Source: Deinococcus sp. LM3 | GTDB taxonomy: Bacteria; Deinococcota; Deinococci; Deinococcales; Deinococcaceae | Length of the DNA: 64,000 nucleotides | Reading direction: 5' to 3' | Assembly (NCBI RefSeq): GCF_002017875.1 | Contig: NZ_MUFV01000002.1 | Span: 124,001 to 188,000, forward strand | Shown here: positions 52,485-61,068 of the stretch, piece after piece | Position numbering within the stretch: the stretch's first letter is position 1 | Layout of the letters: each line of letters begins with the position of its first letter | Program-made: the position numbers and the translations under genes | The notes under the pieces: model-generated | Databases searched by the model: none | What the model was told of the DNA's origin: nothing | The model's input: only the letters and a program-made list of their open reading frames with translations

Positions 52485-54459
52485 CGGCGTCACCCCCGTC
52501 GCTCGCGCCCGCCCCGTCCAGCCACGCCAGGAACGCCCGCACCACCTGCGGATCGAAGTGCTGCCCGGCCTCCTGCTCGATCAGCGCGCGGGCCCGCTCG
52601 GCGTCCCAGGCCGGCCGGTACGGCCGGTCGTGCCGCAGGGCGTCCCACACGTCGATCACCGCGAAAATCCGCGCGGGCAGCGGAATCGCCTCGCCCGCCA
52701 GACCCGCCGGGTAACCGCTCCCGTTCCACTTCTCGTGATGCGCGGACGGAATATCCAGCGCCTCGCGCAGGAACTCGATGGGTTCCAGCAGTGCCAGTGC
52801 CATGTCCGGGTGCCGGCGCATCACCGCCCACTCCTGATCGTCCAGCGGGCCGGGTTTGAGCAGCACCGCGTCCGGAATGCCCATCTTGCCGATGTCGTGC
52901 AGCAGCGCCCCGCGCCGCAGGTGCAGCAGCGCCTCGCCGCTCAGGCCCATGCGGCGCGCCAGTTCCACGGCCAGTTCCGTCACGCGCTGACTGTGCCCCT
53001 CGGTCTCCCGGTCCCGGAAATCCAGCGCCCGCGCCCAGCCCTCGATGGTCTGATCGTACGCGCGGCTCAGCTCGTCCCGGCTGCCGCGCAGGTCCGCGAG
53101 CAGCATCACGTTCGCCAGCGCCGCGCCCATCTGCGCCGCGACCGTCTCCAGCGCCTGCCGGTCGTCCTCGTCGAAGGCGTCCACGAGGGGGCTTTCCACG
53201 TTCAGTACGCCCCACACGCGCCCCGACACCCGGATCGGCGTGACCAGTTCGCTGCGCACCTCATGCCCGATCGGCACGTATCGGGGGTCGCAGCGCACGT
53301 CCCCGAGCATCAGGGTCACGCCGCCGCGCACCGCCGCGCCGCACAGTCCCTGGTCGACCGGCAGCGACTGCGCGTGCCGCACCGTCCGCGGCTCCCGGTT
53401 CCCGTCGCAGGCCCGCATCAGCAGCTGATCCCCGACCCGCTCCGCCACCCACACGAACGGATGCCCCAGCCGCCCCTCGATCAGCCGCACCACCCGCGAC
53501 GCGATCTCGTCCACGCTCTGCGCCTCCTGCAGTTGCAGGCTCGTGGCGTGCATCAGGGTCAGCTCCTGCACCCGGCGTTCCAGCGCCCGTTTCGAGAGGT
53601 GCTGCGCCGTCACGTCCCGCGAGTGCACCACCACCCCCCGCACCGAGGGTTCCTCCAGCAGGTTGCGGCCGCGCGCCTCCAGCCACAGCACCCGCCCGTC
53701 GACATGCAACGCCCGGAACGTCAGGTTCAGGGTGGCGTCCGGAACGCGCTGAATCGCCATGAACGCCTCCTGCACACGCCCGATGTCGTCCGGGTGGACG
53801 ACATTCAGCGCGGCGTGGCCCGTCACGTCCCGCGCGCTGCGCCCCAGCAGCAGCCGCGCCCCCCCGCTCTGGTACAGCACCCGGCCCCCGGCGTCCAGGA
53901 CCGTCACGAGGTCCGTGCCCTGGTCGGTCACGGTCCGCAGCATCGCCTCACGCGCCCGCACCGCGCTCTCCGCCTGCAGGCGGCTCAGCAGCGTTCCCCA
54001 CAGCGCCCCGATCGTTCCCAGCACGCCCAGCCCGTTCAGGTCCGGGCGGGGCCGGTTGAACAGCAGATTCACGGTCCCGACCAGTTCAGGCCCGTTGAAC
54101 AACCCGAAGTTCACGAGATGCCGCGCTCCCAGCCGCGCGTAATTCCGTTCCTCCGGCCCATGCCAGTCCGGTGACGGCACCGGCGCGCTGATCCAGGTGC
54201 CGGCCGTCAGGAGCGTCACCCAGTCCGGCTCCATCACCTGCACGCGGTGAACGTCCAGGAGCGGGTGCTCGCCCCACGCGGCGTTCATGACGTACTCCCT
54301 TTCCGTCACCCGCAGGTGCAGCATCCCGAGGTCCGCGCCCAGCAACTCCGACAGGAACGACAGACCTTCGCGGCACAGGTCAGTCTCGCTGCCCTGCGCG
54401 AGCAGTTGCCGCGTGACCGTCAGCAGGAGCGTTTCACTGTCGGGAGTGGAGGTCGTCAT
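52477..54459 (-). CDS. GAF-PAS-GAF-HD-GYP phosphodiesterase
   Basis: A 660-residue cytosolic protein. GAF (about 20-160), PAS (about 175-300) and a second GAF (about 310-460, CGAAVRGGVTLMLGDVRCDP) precede a complete HD-GYP domain (about 475-640): GHSQRVTELA, LLHDIGKMGIPDAVLLKPG, HHEKWNGSGYPAGL, FAVIDVWDALRHDRPYRPAW. It should hydrolyse c-di-GMP. It shares an operon and an 8-bp overlap with the TPR-GGDEF cyclase downstream. Upstream, AGGA lies near the ATG. Confidence 0.88.
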   Translation of the reverse strand: MTTSTPDSETLLLTVTRQLLAQGSETDLCREGLSFLSELLGADLGMLHLRVTEREYVMNAAWGEHPLLDVHRVQVMEPDWVTLLTAGTWISAPVPSPDWHGPEERNYARLGARHLVNFGLFNGPELVGTVNLLFNRPRPDLNGLGVLGTIGALWGTLLSRLQAESAVRAREAMLRTVTDQGTDLVTVLDAGGRVLYQSGGARLLLGRSARDVTGHAALNVVHPDDIGRVQEAFMAIQRVPDATLNLTFRALHVDGRVLWLEARGRNLLEEPSVRGVVVHSRDVTAQHLSKRALERRVQELTLMHATSLQLQEAQSVDEIASRVVRLIEGRLGHPFVWVAERVGDQLLMRACDGNREPRTVRHAQSLPVDQGLCGAAVRGGVTLMLGDVRCDPRYVPIGHEVRSELVTPIRVSGRVWGVLNVESPLVDAFDEDDRQALETVAAQMGAALANVMLLADLRGSRDELSRAYDQTIEGWARALDFRDRETEGHSQRVTELAVELARRMGLSGEALLHLRRGALLHDIGKMGIPDAVLLKPGPLDDQEWAVMRRHPDMALALLEPIEFLREALDIPSAHHEKWNGSGYPAGLAGEAIPLPARIFAVIDVWDALRHDRPYRPAWDAERARALIEQEAGQHFDPQVVRAFLAWLDGAGASDGGDADA

Positions 54460-54893
54460 GAGGTCCTGACCGACATCCTACCTGCTGCGTCCACCACCCG
54501 CCGCGCGTGCCCCCCAGAAGAGTGACGATTCTCACAAGAGTGGACGCGTGCGTGACCGACCAGCACGGGCCGGGACTCGCCGGACGCCCGTGCGACAGGC
54601 CACCGCGTTTGCGGGCGCGCGACCGGGTTTCCGGTGGGCGTGGAAGTCGTCGGCATCGGCAGATCCGACACGAACGGTTTTTCAAGCTAAGAGAGATTAG
54701 TGTGAAAAGACCGGGAATAAAACCCGGGTCCAGAACCCCTCGGGGCGTCGCCGGACACGCCCACAGGCGATCGGGCGCAGCAACCGGTTTTCTGCCGTCC
54801 AGCACGGCCTTGGGCGGCAGCATCTGCTCCGGGCGCGATAAAGGAAAGGGGGAGGCGCCGGCGCCTCCCCCTTCCAGCCTCAGGAGCTTCCGC
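54460..54893. other. 434-bp intergenic region, no gene recognised
   Basis: It holds the promoter of the HD-GYP gene on the left and the 3' end of the helicase transcript on the right. A short hairpin, CCGGG-AATAAAA-CCCGG, lies at 54711-54727; on the minus strand it is followed by TCTTTT. The strong palindrome at 54846 is listed separately. Reading frames through here lack family features. Confidence 0.45.
54846..54873 (-). terminator. 28-bp perfect palindrome, probable terminator of the helicase gene
   Basis: AAGGGGGAGGCGCC followed at once by its exact reverse complement, centred 34 bases beyond the helicase stop. On the minus strand it continues CCTTTATC, a short T-run. A hairpin with up to 14 pairs (fewer when a loop opens) would end transcription. 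Confidence 0.6.
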
Positions 54894-56399
54894 TCAGCGG
54901 CGGCCGCCGCGTCCACGGGGACGCTGGGGTCCCACGCGGCCCGCGCCGGTACCGGCGGCGCTGTCGCTACGGCCCTGGCTGCCCTGGCGGGGACGCTCCA
55001 CCTGACCGCTGCGAGCACCACCATGTCCGCCACCCTGCCCGGCGCTCTGGGTGCGGGGCTGCTGACCCTGCGCGCGCGGCTGACCCTGACGGCCGCCGCC
55101 GGGACCCTGCTGGCCACGGCCCTGACCCTGCTTCTCCTGAATCTCCTTGTCGATCTGACTTTCCTCGCGCGTCAGGGGCGGGTGCAGCGCGCCCGGCAGT
55201 TTGCGGCGCACGTTCTGCCACAGGGCACGCTGCTCGGGAATCAGCAGCACCAGGTTCGTGCCGGGACGGCCCGCGCGGGCCGTCCGGCCGGAACGGTGCA
55301 CGTGATCCTCGGCAGTGGACGAGATGTCCATGTGAATCACCAGGCGCACCTCCGGCAGGTCGATGCCGCGACCGGCGATGTCCGTGGCGATCAGGACGCG
55401 GGACTTGCCTTCGCGCAGCAGCGCCATGGTCCGCTCGCGCTTCTTCTGATCCATGTTGCCCTCGAGCGGACTGACGATCTCGCCGGGCAGCAGTTCGTTC
55501 AGTTTCTCCGCGCGGCGTTTCACGAGGGACTTGGTGCGGCTGAAGATCACGACGCACCCGCCGGGTTCGCGCAGCACCTCGCGGGCGCGGTCCGCGGCGA
55601 GGTCCAGCACCTGATCACGGGTGGTGTTCACGAGCAGGTGCGTGGCGCCGGTCGCGCCGCCCAGCACGTCGGCGGCGTTCGCGCCCGCGTCGTCCGAGCG
55701 GGCCGGGGCGATGTCGATGCGTTCCGGGTTCACCATGAACCGCTCGGCGACCGCGCGGATCTCGGCCGGGAAGGTCGCCGACGCCATCGCGACCTGCAGG
55801 TGCCCGTTGTTGGCGCTCTGCTGCTGCGCGGCGCGCAGGATGTCCCCCACGTCCCGCAGGAAGCCCAGGGACAGCAGTTCGTCGGCCTCGTCCAGCACCA
55901 CGTACCGCAGCCCCGCGAGGCTCAGTTCGTTGCGGTTGATCAGGTCCTTGAGGCGGCCGGGCGTGCCGGAGATCAGGCCCTTGCCGGTCGCCTCGCTGCG
56001 CGTCTGTCCGGGCGTGATGCCGCCCGTGATGCGCCCGGCGGTCATGCCGAGCTCGCGGGCCACGTCGCGGATCTGCACGGCCAGTTCGCGGGTGGGCGTG
56101 ATGACCAGCACTTCCGGGCGCATGCCGCGCACCGCGCTCATGCCGATGCCCCGCGCCGCCGCCGGAATGAGGAACGCGAGCGTCTTGCCGCTGCCGGTGC
56201 GGGCGGTCGTGATCACGTCACGGCCCGACAGCAGCGCCGGAATCGCTCCGGCCTGCACGGGCGTGGGCGTGCGGTCACCCAGCAGGGCGCGCCAGTCGGC
56301 AGGCGCACGGACTGGGGCCGCGTGGTCAGAGGAACGGGCCGGGCTGGCAGACGAAGAAGCAACCGGCGCACGCCGGGGTTTATCCTGAATTCGGGTCAT
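54894..56399 (-). CDS. DEAD-box RNA helicase with Gln/Gly/Arg-rich tail
   Basis: A 501-residue ATP-dependent RNA helicase. Motifs: TPTPVQAGAIP (Q-motif region, residues 44-54), Walker A ARTGSGKT (66-73), PTRELAVQ, TPGR, LDEADELL, MASATF, IATDIAGRGIDLPEV and HRSGRTARAGRPG. The last ~95 residues are a low-complexity Gln/Gly/Arg-rich tail, likely RNA-binding, as in cold-shock helicases of the CsdA/RhlE type. ATG 56399 has GGAT six bases upstream; the longer frame to 56423 lacks this. It is transcribed alone. Confidence 0.9.
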   Translation of the reverse strand: MTRIQDKPRRAPVASSSASPARSSDHAAPVRAPADWRALLGDRTPTPVQAGAIPALLSGRDVITTARTGSGKTLAFLIPAAARGIGMSAVRGMRPEVLVITPTRELAVQIRDVARELGMTAGRITGGITPGQTRSEATGKGLISGTPGRLKDLINRNELSLAGLRYVVLDEADELLSLGFLRDVGDILRAAQQQSANNGHLQVAMASATFPAEIRAVAERFMVNPERIDIAPARSDDAGANAADVLGGATGATHLLVNTTRDQVLDLAADRAREVLREPGGCVVIFSRTKSLVKRRAEKLNELLPGEIVSPLEGNMDQKKRERTMALLREGKSRVLIATDIAGRGIDLPEVRLVIHMDISSTAEDHVHRSGRTARAGRPGTNLVLLIPEQRALWQNVRRKLPGALHPPLTREESQIDKEIQEKQGQGRGQQGPGGGRQGQPRAQGQQPRTQSAGQGGGHGGARSGQVERPRQGSQGRSDSAAGTGAGRVGPQRPRGRGGRR

Positions 56400-56791
56400 G
56401 AAACATCCTGTCGACGCCCACACAGGGCGCGCCGCGCCGGAGCGCAGCTTGAAACTAATGGGGCGCCGTCACACGTCCGTCCAGGCGGACAGAACCAGAC
56501 ATCCCGGCGAGAACTGCACACGAGCCGGTCACCCTCGGCGACCAGTCATCCCCCCATCATGCCCCATCCGGCGCGAAAAACACAGTCTCCCCCCACGGAA
56601 CACCCGGCTGGGCGCGCGGTCAGCACGCCAGGGCAGCAGCGGGAGCCGGCGGGAAGGCAACCGGGGCGGGTGAAGGACGCCGGGGGGAGTGGAAGTGAAT
56701 TCGGCGTGAATTCATGTTGCGGATCGTGCTATCATATACATGCAAATATCTAGCCTACAACTTTCTGAATGGCCTTTCCCCGGAGGTACGC
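56400..56791. other. 392-bp intergenic region with AT-rich promoter segment
   Basis: No gene is seen between the divergent helicase and recombinase-like genes. At 56695-56713 the octamer GTGAATTC occurs twice, 11 bp apart, so on the same face of the helix. Just after it, 56728-56750 is very AT-rich (TATCATATACAT), the probable promoter of the recombinase-like gene. GGAGGT at about 56782 is its ribosome-binding site. Confidence 0.5.
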
Positions 56792-57661
56792 ATGGCCGCC
56801 CCGCACCCCGACGAACTCGCCCTGAAACTCACCCGCGCCCTCACGGACCTCGACCTCGACGCACTCGTCGCCACCCTCCAGGCCGGCGGGAACCTCACCC
56901 GACCCCCCGCGCAGACCCGCGCGAACCTCAAACCCATCCTCGAACAGGCCCGCACCGACCACATCAACCTGCTGCGCCCCCCCGCCGACTTTCACGCCTG
57001 GCTGCGCACGCCACTGCTGAGCAACGCGCGCGGCGGCGTCGCCAGCAACAACACCATCATCGCCCGCACCAGCACCCTGCGCGGCCTGTACACCACCCTG
57101 CGCCGCGCCGGCCTGATCAGCACCGACCCACTGACCGACTTCCAGACGCCGCCCGCCGAGCACGCCCGCGACGCCCTCCCCCACCGCGACGACCTGACCC
57201 GACTGCTGCTGAACGCCACCGAACCCACCCTGCACGCCGCGCTGACCCTGATGTACCGCCACGCCCTGCAGGTCACGGAAGTCCTGTCCCTGCGCTGGGG
57301 CATGTACGACCACGCGCGCGGCCGCCTGCTGCGCCGCCGCACGGTCAGCACCCTCGACCCGCTGAGCATCCAGGCGCTCGAACCGCTGCTGGCCAGCGCG
57401 GGCGGCCCCATGCACGCGCACGACGACGCGCACGTCTTCCCGTACCGCACGCAGGACGACCTGCGCCTCGCGATCTTCCGGGTGTGCCAGGGCGCCAACC
57501 TGCCGTTCATCGGTCCGTCGCAGATCCGCCGCGCCAGCCTGCGGGACTTCCCGCTCGCACAGACGGACGCCGGGTACGCCGACCCGCGCTCGTTCGAGCT
57601 GGCGCAGACCCTCGCCCGCAGCCTCGGCACCCGCGACCCGGACGGGGAAAGTCACGACTGA
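56792..57661 (+). CDS. tyrosine-recombinase-like protein lacking catalytic residues
   Basis: A 289-residue protein with the layout of XerC/XerD-type recombinases: an N-terminal helical SAM-like domain (about 25-130, STLRGLYTTLRRAGLISTDP) and a catalytic-like domain (about 140-280). The active-site positions are altered: the first Arg (GLRxSE motif) is Gln160 in HALQVTEVLSLRW, the HxLRH box reads SQIRR (S243...R247), and no nucleophilic Tyr is found in the usual place. It should bind DNA but not cut it. ATG 56792 with GGAGGT upstream is chosen. The AT-rich orphan gene follows after 14 bp. Confidence 0.65.
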   Translation: MAAPHPDELALKLTRALTDLDLDALVATLQAGGNLTRPPAQTRANLKPILEQARTDHINLLRPPADFHAWLRTPLLSNARGGVASNNTIIARTSTLRGLYTTLRRAGLISTDPLTDFQTPPAEHARDALPHRDDLTRLLLNATEPTLHAALTLMYRHALQVTEVLSLRWGMYDHARGRLLRRRTVSTLDPLSIQALEPLLASAGGPMHAHDDAHVFPYRTQDDLRLAIFRVCQGANLPFIGPSQIRRASLRDFPLAQTDAGYADPRSFELAQTLARSLGTRDPDGESHD

Positions 57662-57675
57662 GCAGAATCCACCTT

Positions 57676-57978
57676 ATGCGTGATCATAAGTCCATCGATC
57701 ATCTCCGGGCAGAGCTTGGAGTAATCACATTCGAGAACCAGAGTCTCTATTTCGAATACTTTTTGAGTCATTCGGATTGGAATGAGCGAGAAGCGCTGGA
57801 ATGGATCAGGATTTTTGATGATGATGACCATGATGACTACGGCGCATTTGCCTGGGACATTGTGCTGCTGGTTGAACGTCAGATTTCAATTGAGGGGATA
57901 TCAGAGTTGATCAACATCAGAAGCTACTGGGCTCAATTGGCATTGTGGAGCGTGCGTCAACAGATCAGCCGCAACTGA
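57676..57978 (+). CDS. AT-rich orphan gene, small acidic protein (100 aa)
   Basis: A 100-residue protein, not recognised. It is markedly acidic, with RIFDDDDHDDYGAFAWDIVL in the middle, and has no signal peptide or membrane segment. GC content is about one half by eye, far below its surroundings, and codon use differs (many A/T third positions), so it was probably acquired recently. Compact acidic proteins of this kind include immunity proteins and phage-encoded inhibitors, but nothing in the sequence decides this. It starts 14 bp after the recombinase-like gene and ends 23 bp before the convergent nrtD. Confidence 0.6.
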   Translation: MRDHKSIDHLRAELGVITFENQSLYFEYFLSHSDWNEREALEWIRIFDDDDHDDYGAFAWDIVLLVERQISIEGISELINIRSYWAQLALWSVRQQISRN

Positions 57979-58001
57979 TCGATACGTGCTGACCCAGGTC
58001 A

Positions 58002-58838
58002 CTAGTGGTGGGTGGCGAGGACCGTGCCGAGCAGGTGCAGCATGTGGGCCTTGAGGTCCAGGTACGTGTCGCTCTTGACGAGCGCGGCGCGGTCGCGGGG
58101 TCGGGGCAGGTCCACGGTCAGGACCTCGTGGATGTGGGCGCGCGGGCCGTTGCTCATGACGACGATCCGGTCGCTGAGGTAGATGGCCTCGTCGATGTCG
58201 TGCGTGACCATGACGACGTTGCTGATGCCGCCCTCGCCCTCGGCGCTCCACAGGCCCAGCAGTTCGTCCTGCAACTTGCCCTTGGTGATCGCGTCGAGCG
58301 CCCCGAAGGGTTCGTCGAGCAGCAGCACGCGCGGATGCACCGCGAACGCGCGGGCGATGGCGACCCGCTGACGCTGACCGCCGCTCAGGGCGCTGGGGCG
58401 CTTGTGCTGGTGGGGCCACAGGCCCACGGTCTTCAGGGCGTGGTCGGCGCTCTGCTCGCGCTCGGTGCCGTTCATGTCGGGGCGGGCGGCCCTGAGGGCC
58501 TCGGTGACGTTCTGCCGGACGCTCAGCCACGGCAGCAGCGAATAGTTCTGGAAGACCATGGAGCGGTCCGGGCCGGGGCCGGTGATGGTGCGTCCCAGGA
58601 TCTGCAATTGCCCCTCGGTCGGGTGGTCGAGGCCCGCGATGAGGTTCAGCAGGGTGCTCTTGCCGCAGCCGGAGTGCCCGATGATGCTCACGAACTCGCC
58701 GGGCCAGATGTCGAGGTTCACGTCCTCCAGGGCCACGAAGTGGCCGTAGCGGCGGTGCACGCCCTGGATGGCCAGGGCCGGGGTCAGGGGCGAGGCGATG
58801 GCGGAGGCTTTCTGCGGCAGGGTGTGGGGTTCAGACAT
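58002..58838 (-). CDS. nrtD: nitrate ABC transporter ATP-binding protein
   Basis: A 278-residue ABC ATPase of the nitrate/sulfonate/taurine group. It has Walker A GHSGCGKST, Q-loop FQNYSLLPW, signature LSGGQRQR, Walker B VLLLDEPFGALD and switch His in VTHDIDEA. It lacks the C-terminal solute-binding extension of cyanobacterial NrtC, so it is the NrtD type. It overlaps the permease gene by 8 bp and is the last gene of nasA-nrtA-nrtB-nrtD. Nitrate specificity is inferred from the neighbouring nitrate reductase. Confidence 0.87.
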   Translation of the reverse strand: MSEPHTLPQKASAIASPLTPALAIQGVHRRYGHFVALEDVNLDIWPGEFVSIIGHSGCGKSTLLNLIAGLDHPTEGQLQILGRTITGPGPDRSMVFQNYSLLPWLSVRQNVTEALRAARPDMNGTEREQSADHALKTVGLWPHQHKRPSALSGGQRQRVAIARAFAVHPRVLLLDEPFGALDAITKGKLQDELLGLWSAEGEGGISNVVMVTHDIDEAIYLSDRIVVMSNGPRAHIHEVLTVDLPRPRDRAALVKSDTYLDLKAHMLHLLGTVLATHH

Positions 58839-59649
58839 ACGACACCTTCTTCTCCAGGACGTTGAACAGGCGGTCGAAGATGAAGCCGGTCACGCCGATG
58901 ATCAGGATGGCACTCACGACGTTCGGGAGGTTCAGGGCGTTCCAGGCGTCCCAGACGAAGAAGCCGATGCCGCTCTTGCCGCTGAGCATCTCGGCGGCCA
59001 CGATGACCATCCACGCGATGCCGAACGAGATGCGCAGGCCCGTCACGATGTGCGGCAGCGCGTACGGCATCAGCACGCGCAGCACGTACTGCGTGGGCGT
59101 GAACTGGAACACGCGGGCGACGTTCTTGAAGTCCTGCGGCACGCCGCTGACCCCGAAGGCCGTGTTGATCACGGTGGGCCACAGCGCCGTGATGAAGATG
59201 ATGAAGACCGTGGCGGGCTCGGCGGACTTGAACAGCACCAGCCCGATCGGGAACCACGCCAGCGGCGACACGGGGCGCAGCAGCTGCACGACCGGGTCGA
59301 GGGCGCGGCGCACGCCCGGAACGCTGCCCATCACGACGCCCAGAGGAATGGCGACCAGAGCGCCGAGCGCGAAGCCGGAGAACACCCGTTTCAGGCTGGA
59401 GAGCAGCAGGTTCAGGATGCCCTGGTCGTTCGGGCCGCGGTTGTACCAGGGGTCTTTCAGCAGGGTGCCCAGCGCCGAGCCGATCTCGGCGAGTTTCGGC
59501 AGGTCGCTGCGCAGCGCGCTGAGCAGCACGTACACCAGTGTCAGCAGGCCCAGACCCAGCAGGAAGAAGCCCAGGGACTGCAGCGGGACTTTCAGGTTCG
59601 GGCGGGCGCGGGGAACGGGGGGGGCCGGGGGCGTGTGGGTGACGGTCAT
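58831..59649 (-). CDS. nrtB: nitrate ABC transporter permease
   Basis: A 272-residue inner-membrane protein with about six helices and the binding-protein-dependent permease loop (EAA region around QDFKNVARVFQFTPTQYVLR, near 165-185). The N-terminus has one helix (FFLLGLGLLTLVYVLLSALR) before a periplasmic loop, as in NrtB. ATG 59649 has AGGAG six bases upstream; the ATG six bases earlier would sit too close to it. It overlaps nrtD by 8 bp and is 117 bp after nrtA. Confidence 0.87.
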   Translation of the reverse strand: MTVTHTPPAPPVPRARPNLKVPLQSLGFFLLGLGLLTLVYVLLSALRSDLPKLAEIGSALGTLLKDPWYNRGPNDQGILNLLLSSLKRVFSGFALGALVAIPLGVVMGSVPGVRRALDPVVQLLRPVSPLAWFPIGLVLFKSAEPATVFIIFITALWPTVINTAFGVSGVPQDFKNVARVFQFTPTQYVLRVLMPYALPHIVTGLRISFGIAWMVIVAAEMLSGKSGIGFFVWDAWNALNLPNVVSAILIIGVTGFIFDRLFNVLEKKVSYV

Positions 59650-59766
59650 GGACATCTCCTGTCGGGCGTAGCCCCGGTTCGGGCGCGGAGGGGCGGTTGA
59701 GGGGGCTTCTGTTGACTTTCCTGCTCTGGTCGGGTGGAACAGTCGTAGCCGACCATGCCACCGGGA

Positions 59767-60993
59767 TCAGACCGGGATGGGGTTGGCCTTGATGAACTCA
59801 GCCGGGCGTCTGGGATCGAAGGTCAGGCCGTCGATGGTGGTCTTGATCTTGGCCATGTCGTCGGTGGGAACCTTGACGCCGGCTTCCCTGGCGACCTCGC
59901 GGTACAGGTCGTCCAGGATGAGTTTCTGCGCGACTGCCTGGTAGTCCGGGGCGGACTTGATCAGGCCGAAGCGCACGAACTGCGCCAGGAACCAGATGGC
60001 GTGCGCGTGGCGGGGCAGGTTCGTCTGCGCGGCGCGGGAGAACATCATCTGGTCGCCCAGGAACTGCCGGTTGCCGATCGCGCCGCCCATGTCGTACTTG
60101 CCTTCCAGTCGGCCCTGGATGACCTCGGCGGGCGCGTTCACGTACCGGCTCGCGCTGATGACCCTGGCGGCCTGACGGCGGTTGGCGATGGAGTCCAGCC
60201 ACGCGCTGGCGTCCAGAATGGCGCGCATGACGGCCTTGAGTTCGTCCTTGCGGGCGCTGAAGTCCTTGTTCAGCACCAGCGCCTTTTCCGGATGGTTGCG
60301 CCAGATCTGCTGGGTGGTCAGGTGCGTGAAGCCGATGCCCTGCGCGACGGCCACGCCGCCCCAGGGTTCCCCGACGCAGAAGCCGTCCATGTTCCCGACT
60401 TTCATGTTGGCGACCATCTGCGGGGGCGGCACGGTGATGATGCCCACCTTGCCCTGCGGCACGCCGGCCTGCGCGAGCCAGGAGCGCAGCCAGATGTCGT
60501 GCGTGCCGCCGGGGAAGGTCATGGCGAAGGTGGGGGCCTTGCCCTGCGCGATGAGCCGGCGGATGATCTCCCCGGCCGCTTTCGGGTCGCCGGCGGCCGC
60601 CTTGAAGGTGTTTTCCAGCGTGATGGCCTGACCGTTGTTGTTGAGGACCATGGCGATCGGCAGTTCCCGCCCGGCGGGGCCGCCGATGCCCGCGTAGACA
60701 CTCAGGGGCAGGCTGAACAGGCAGTGCGCGGCGTGCAGGTCGCCGCTGAGCAGGCCATCGCGGGTGGCGGCCCAGGACGCCTGCTTGATGACGTTCACGT
60801 TCACGCCGTACTTCTTGAAGTACCCGAGTTCCTGGGCCATGACGACGCTGGCGCAGTCGGTCAGCGGAATGAACCCGATGTTGATGGGTTTGCCCTGGGC
60901 CGACGCGATGTTCACGCGGGGCAGGGTGGTGCTGGCGGCAGTGACGGCGGCGGTCTTCGCGGCGAGTTTCAGGAAGGAACGTCGGTCAGTCAT
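59767..60993 (-). CDS. nrtA: nitrate-binding protein of the ABC transporter
   Basis: A 408-residue periplasmic protein of the NrtA/CmpA family. A twin-arginine signal (DRRSFLKLAAKTAAVTAAS) exports it folded. The mature part starts near KPINIGFIPLTDCASVVMAQ and has family blocks GTHDIWLRSWLAQAG, MKVGNMDGFCVGEPWGG and NHPEKALVLN. It lies 75 bp downstream of nasA in the same direction. Confidence 0.9.
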   Translation of the reverse strand: MTDRRSFLKLAAKTAAVTAASTTLPRVNIASAQGKPINIGFIPLTDCASVVMAQELGYFKKYGVNVNVIKQASWAATRDGLLSGDLHAAHCLFSLPLSVYAGIGGPAGRELPIAMVLNNNGQAITLENTFKAAAGDPKAAGEIIRRLIAQGKAPTFAMTFPGGTHDIWLRSWLAQAGVPQGKVGIITVPPPQMVANMKVGNMDGFCVGEPWGGVAVAQGIGFTHLTTQQIWRNHPEKALVLNKDFSARKDELKAVMRAILDASAWLDSIANRRQAARVISASRYVNAPAEVIQGRLEGKYDMGGAIGNRQFLGDQMMFSRAAQTNLPRHAHAIWFLAQFVRFGLIKSAPDYQAVAQKLILDDLYREVAREAGVKVPTDDMAKIKTTIDGLTFDPRRPAEFIKANPIPV

Positions 60994-61068
60994 CAGGTCT
61001 CCAGATCAGGGGGAAAGGGGCTGCGGGCGGGGCGGTCAGTGGGTGGGCGGGTCTCCTGTGGGCGGGAT

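Noticed and set aside
54695..54760. tRNA-like or small RNA structure around the CCGGG hairpin
   Set aside because: No acceptor stem, T-loop consensus or CCA can be fitted; only a short hairpin remains.
56714..57661. Active phage integrase marking a prophage
   Set aside because: Catalytic residues are missing and there are no phage genes, tRNA or att repeats nearby.
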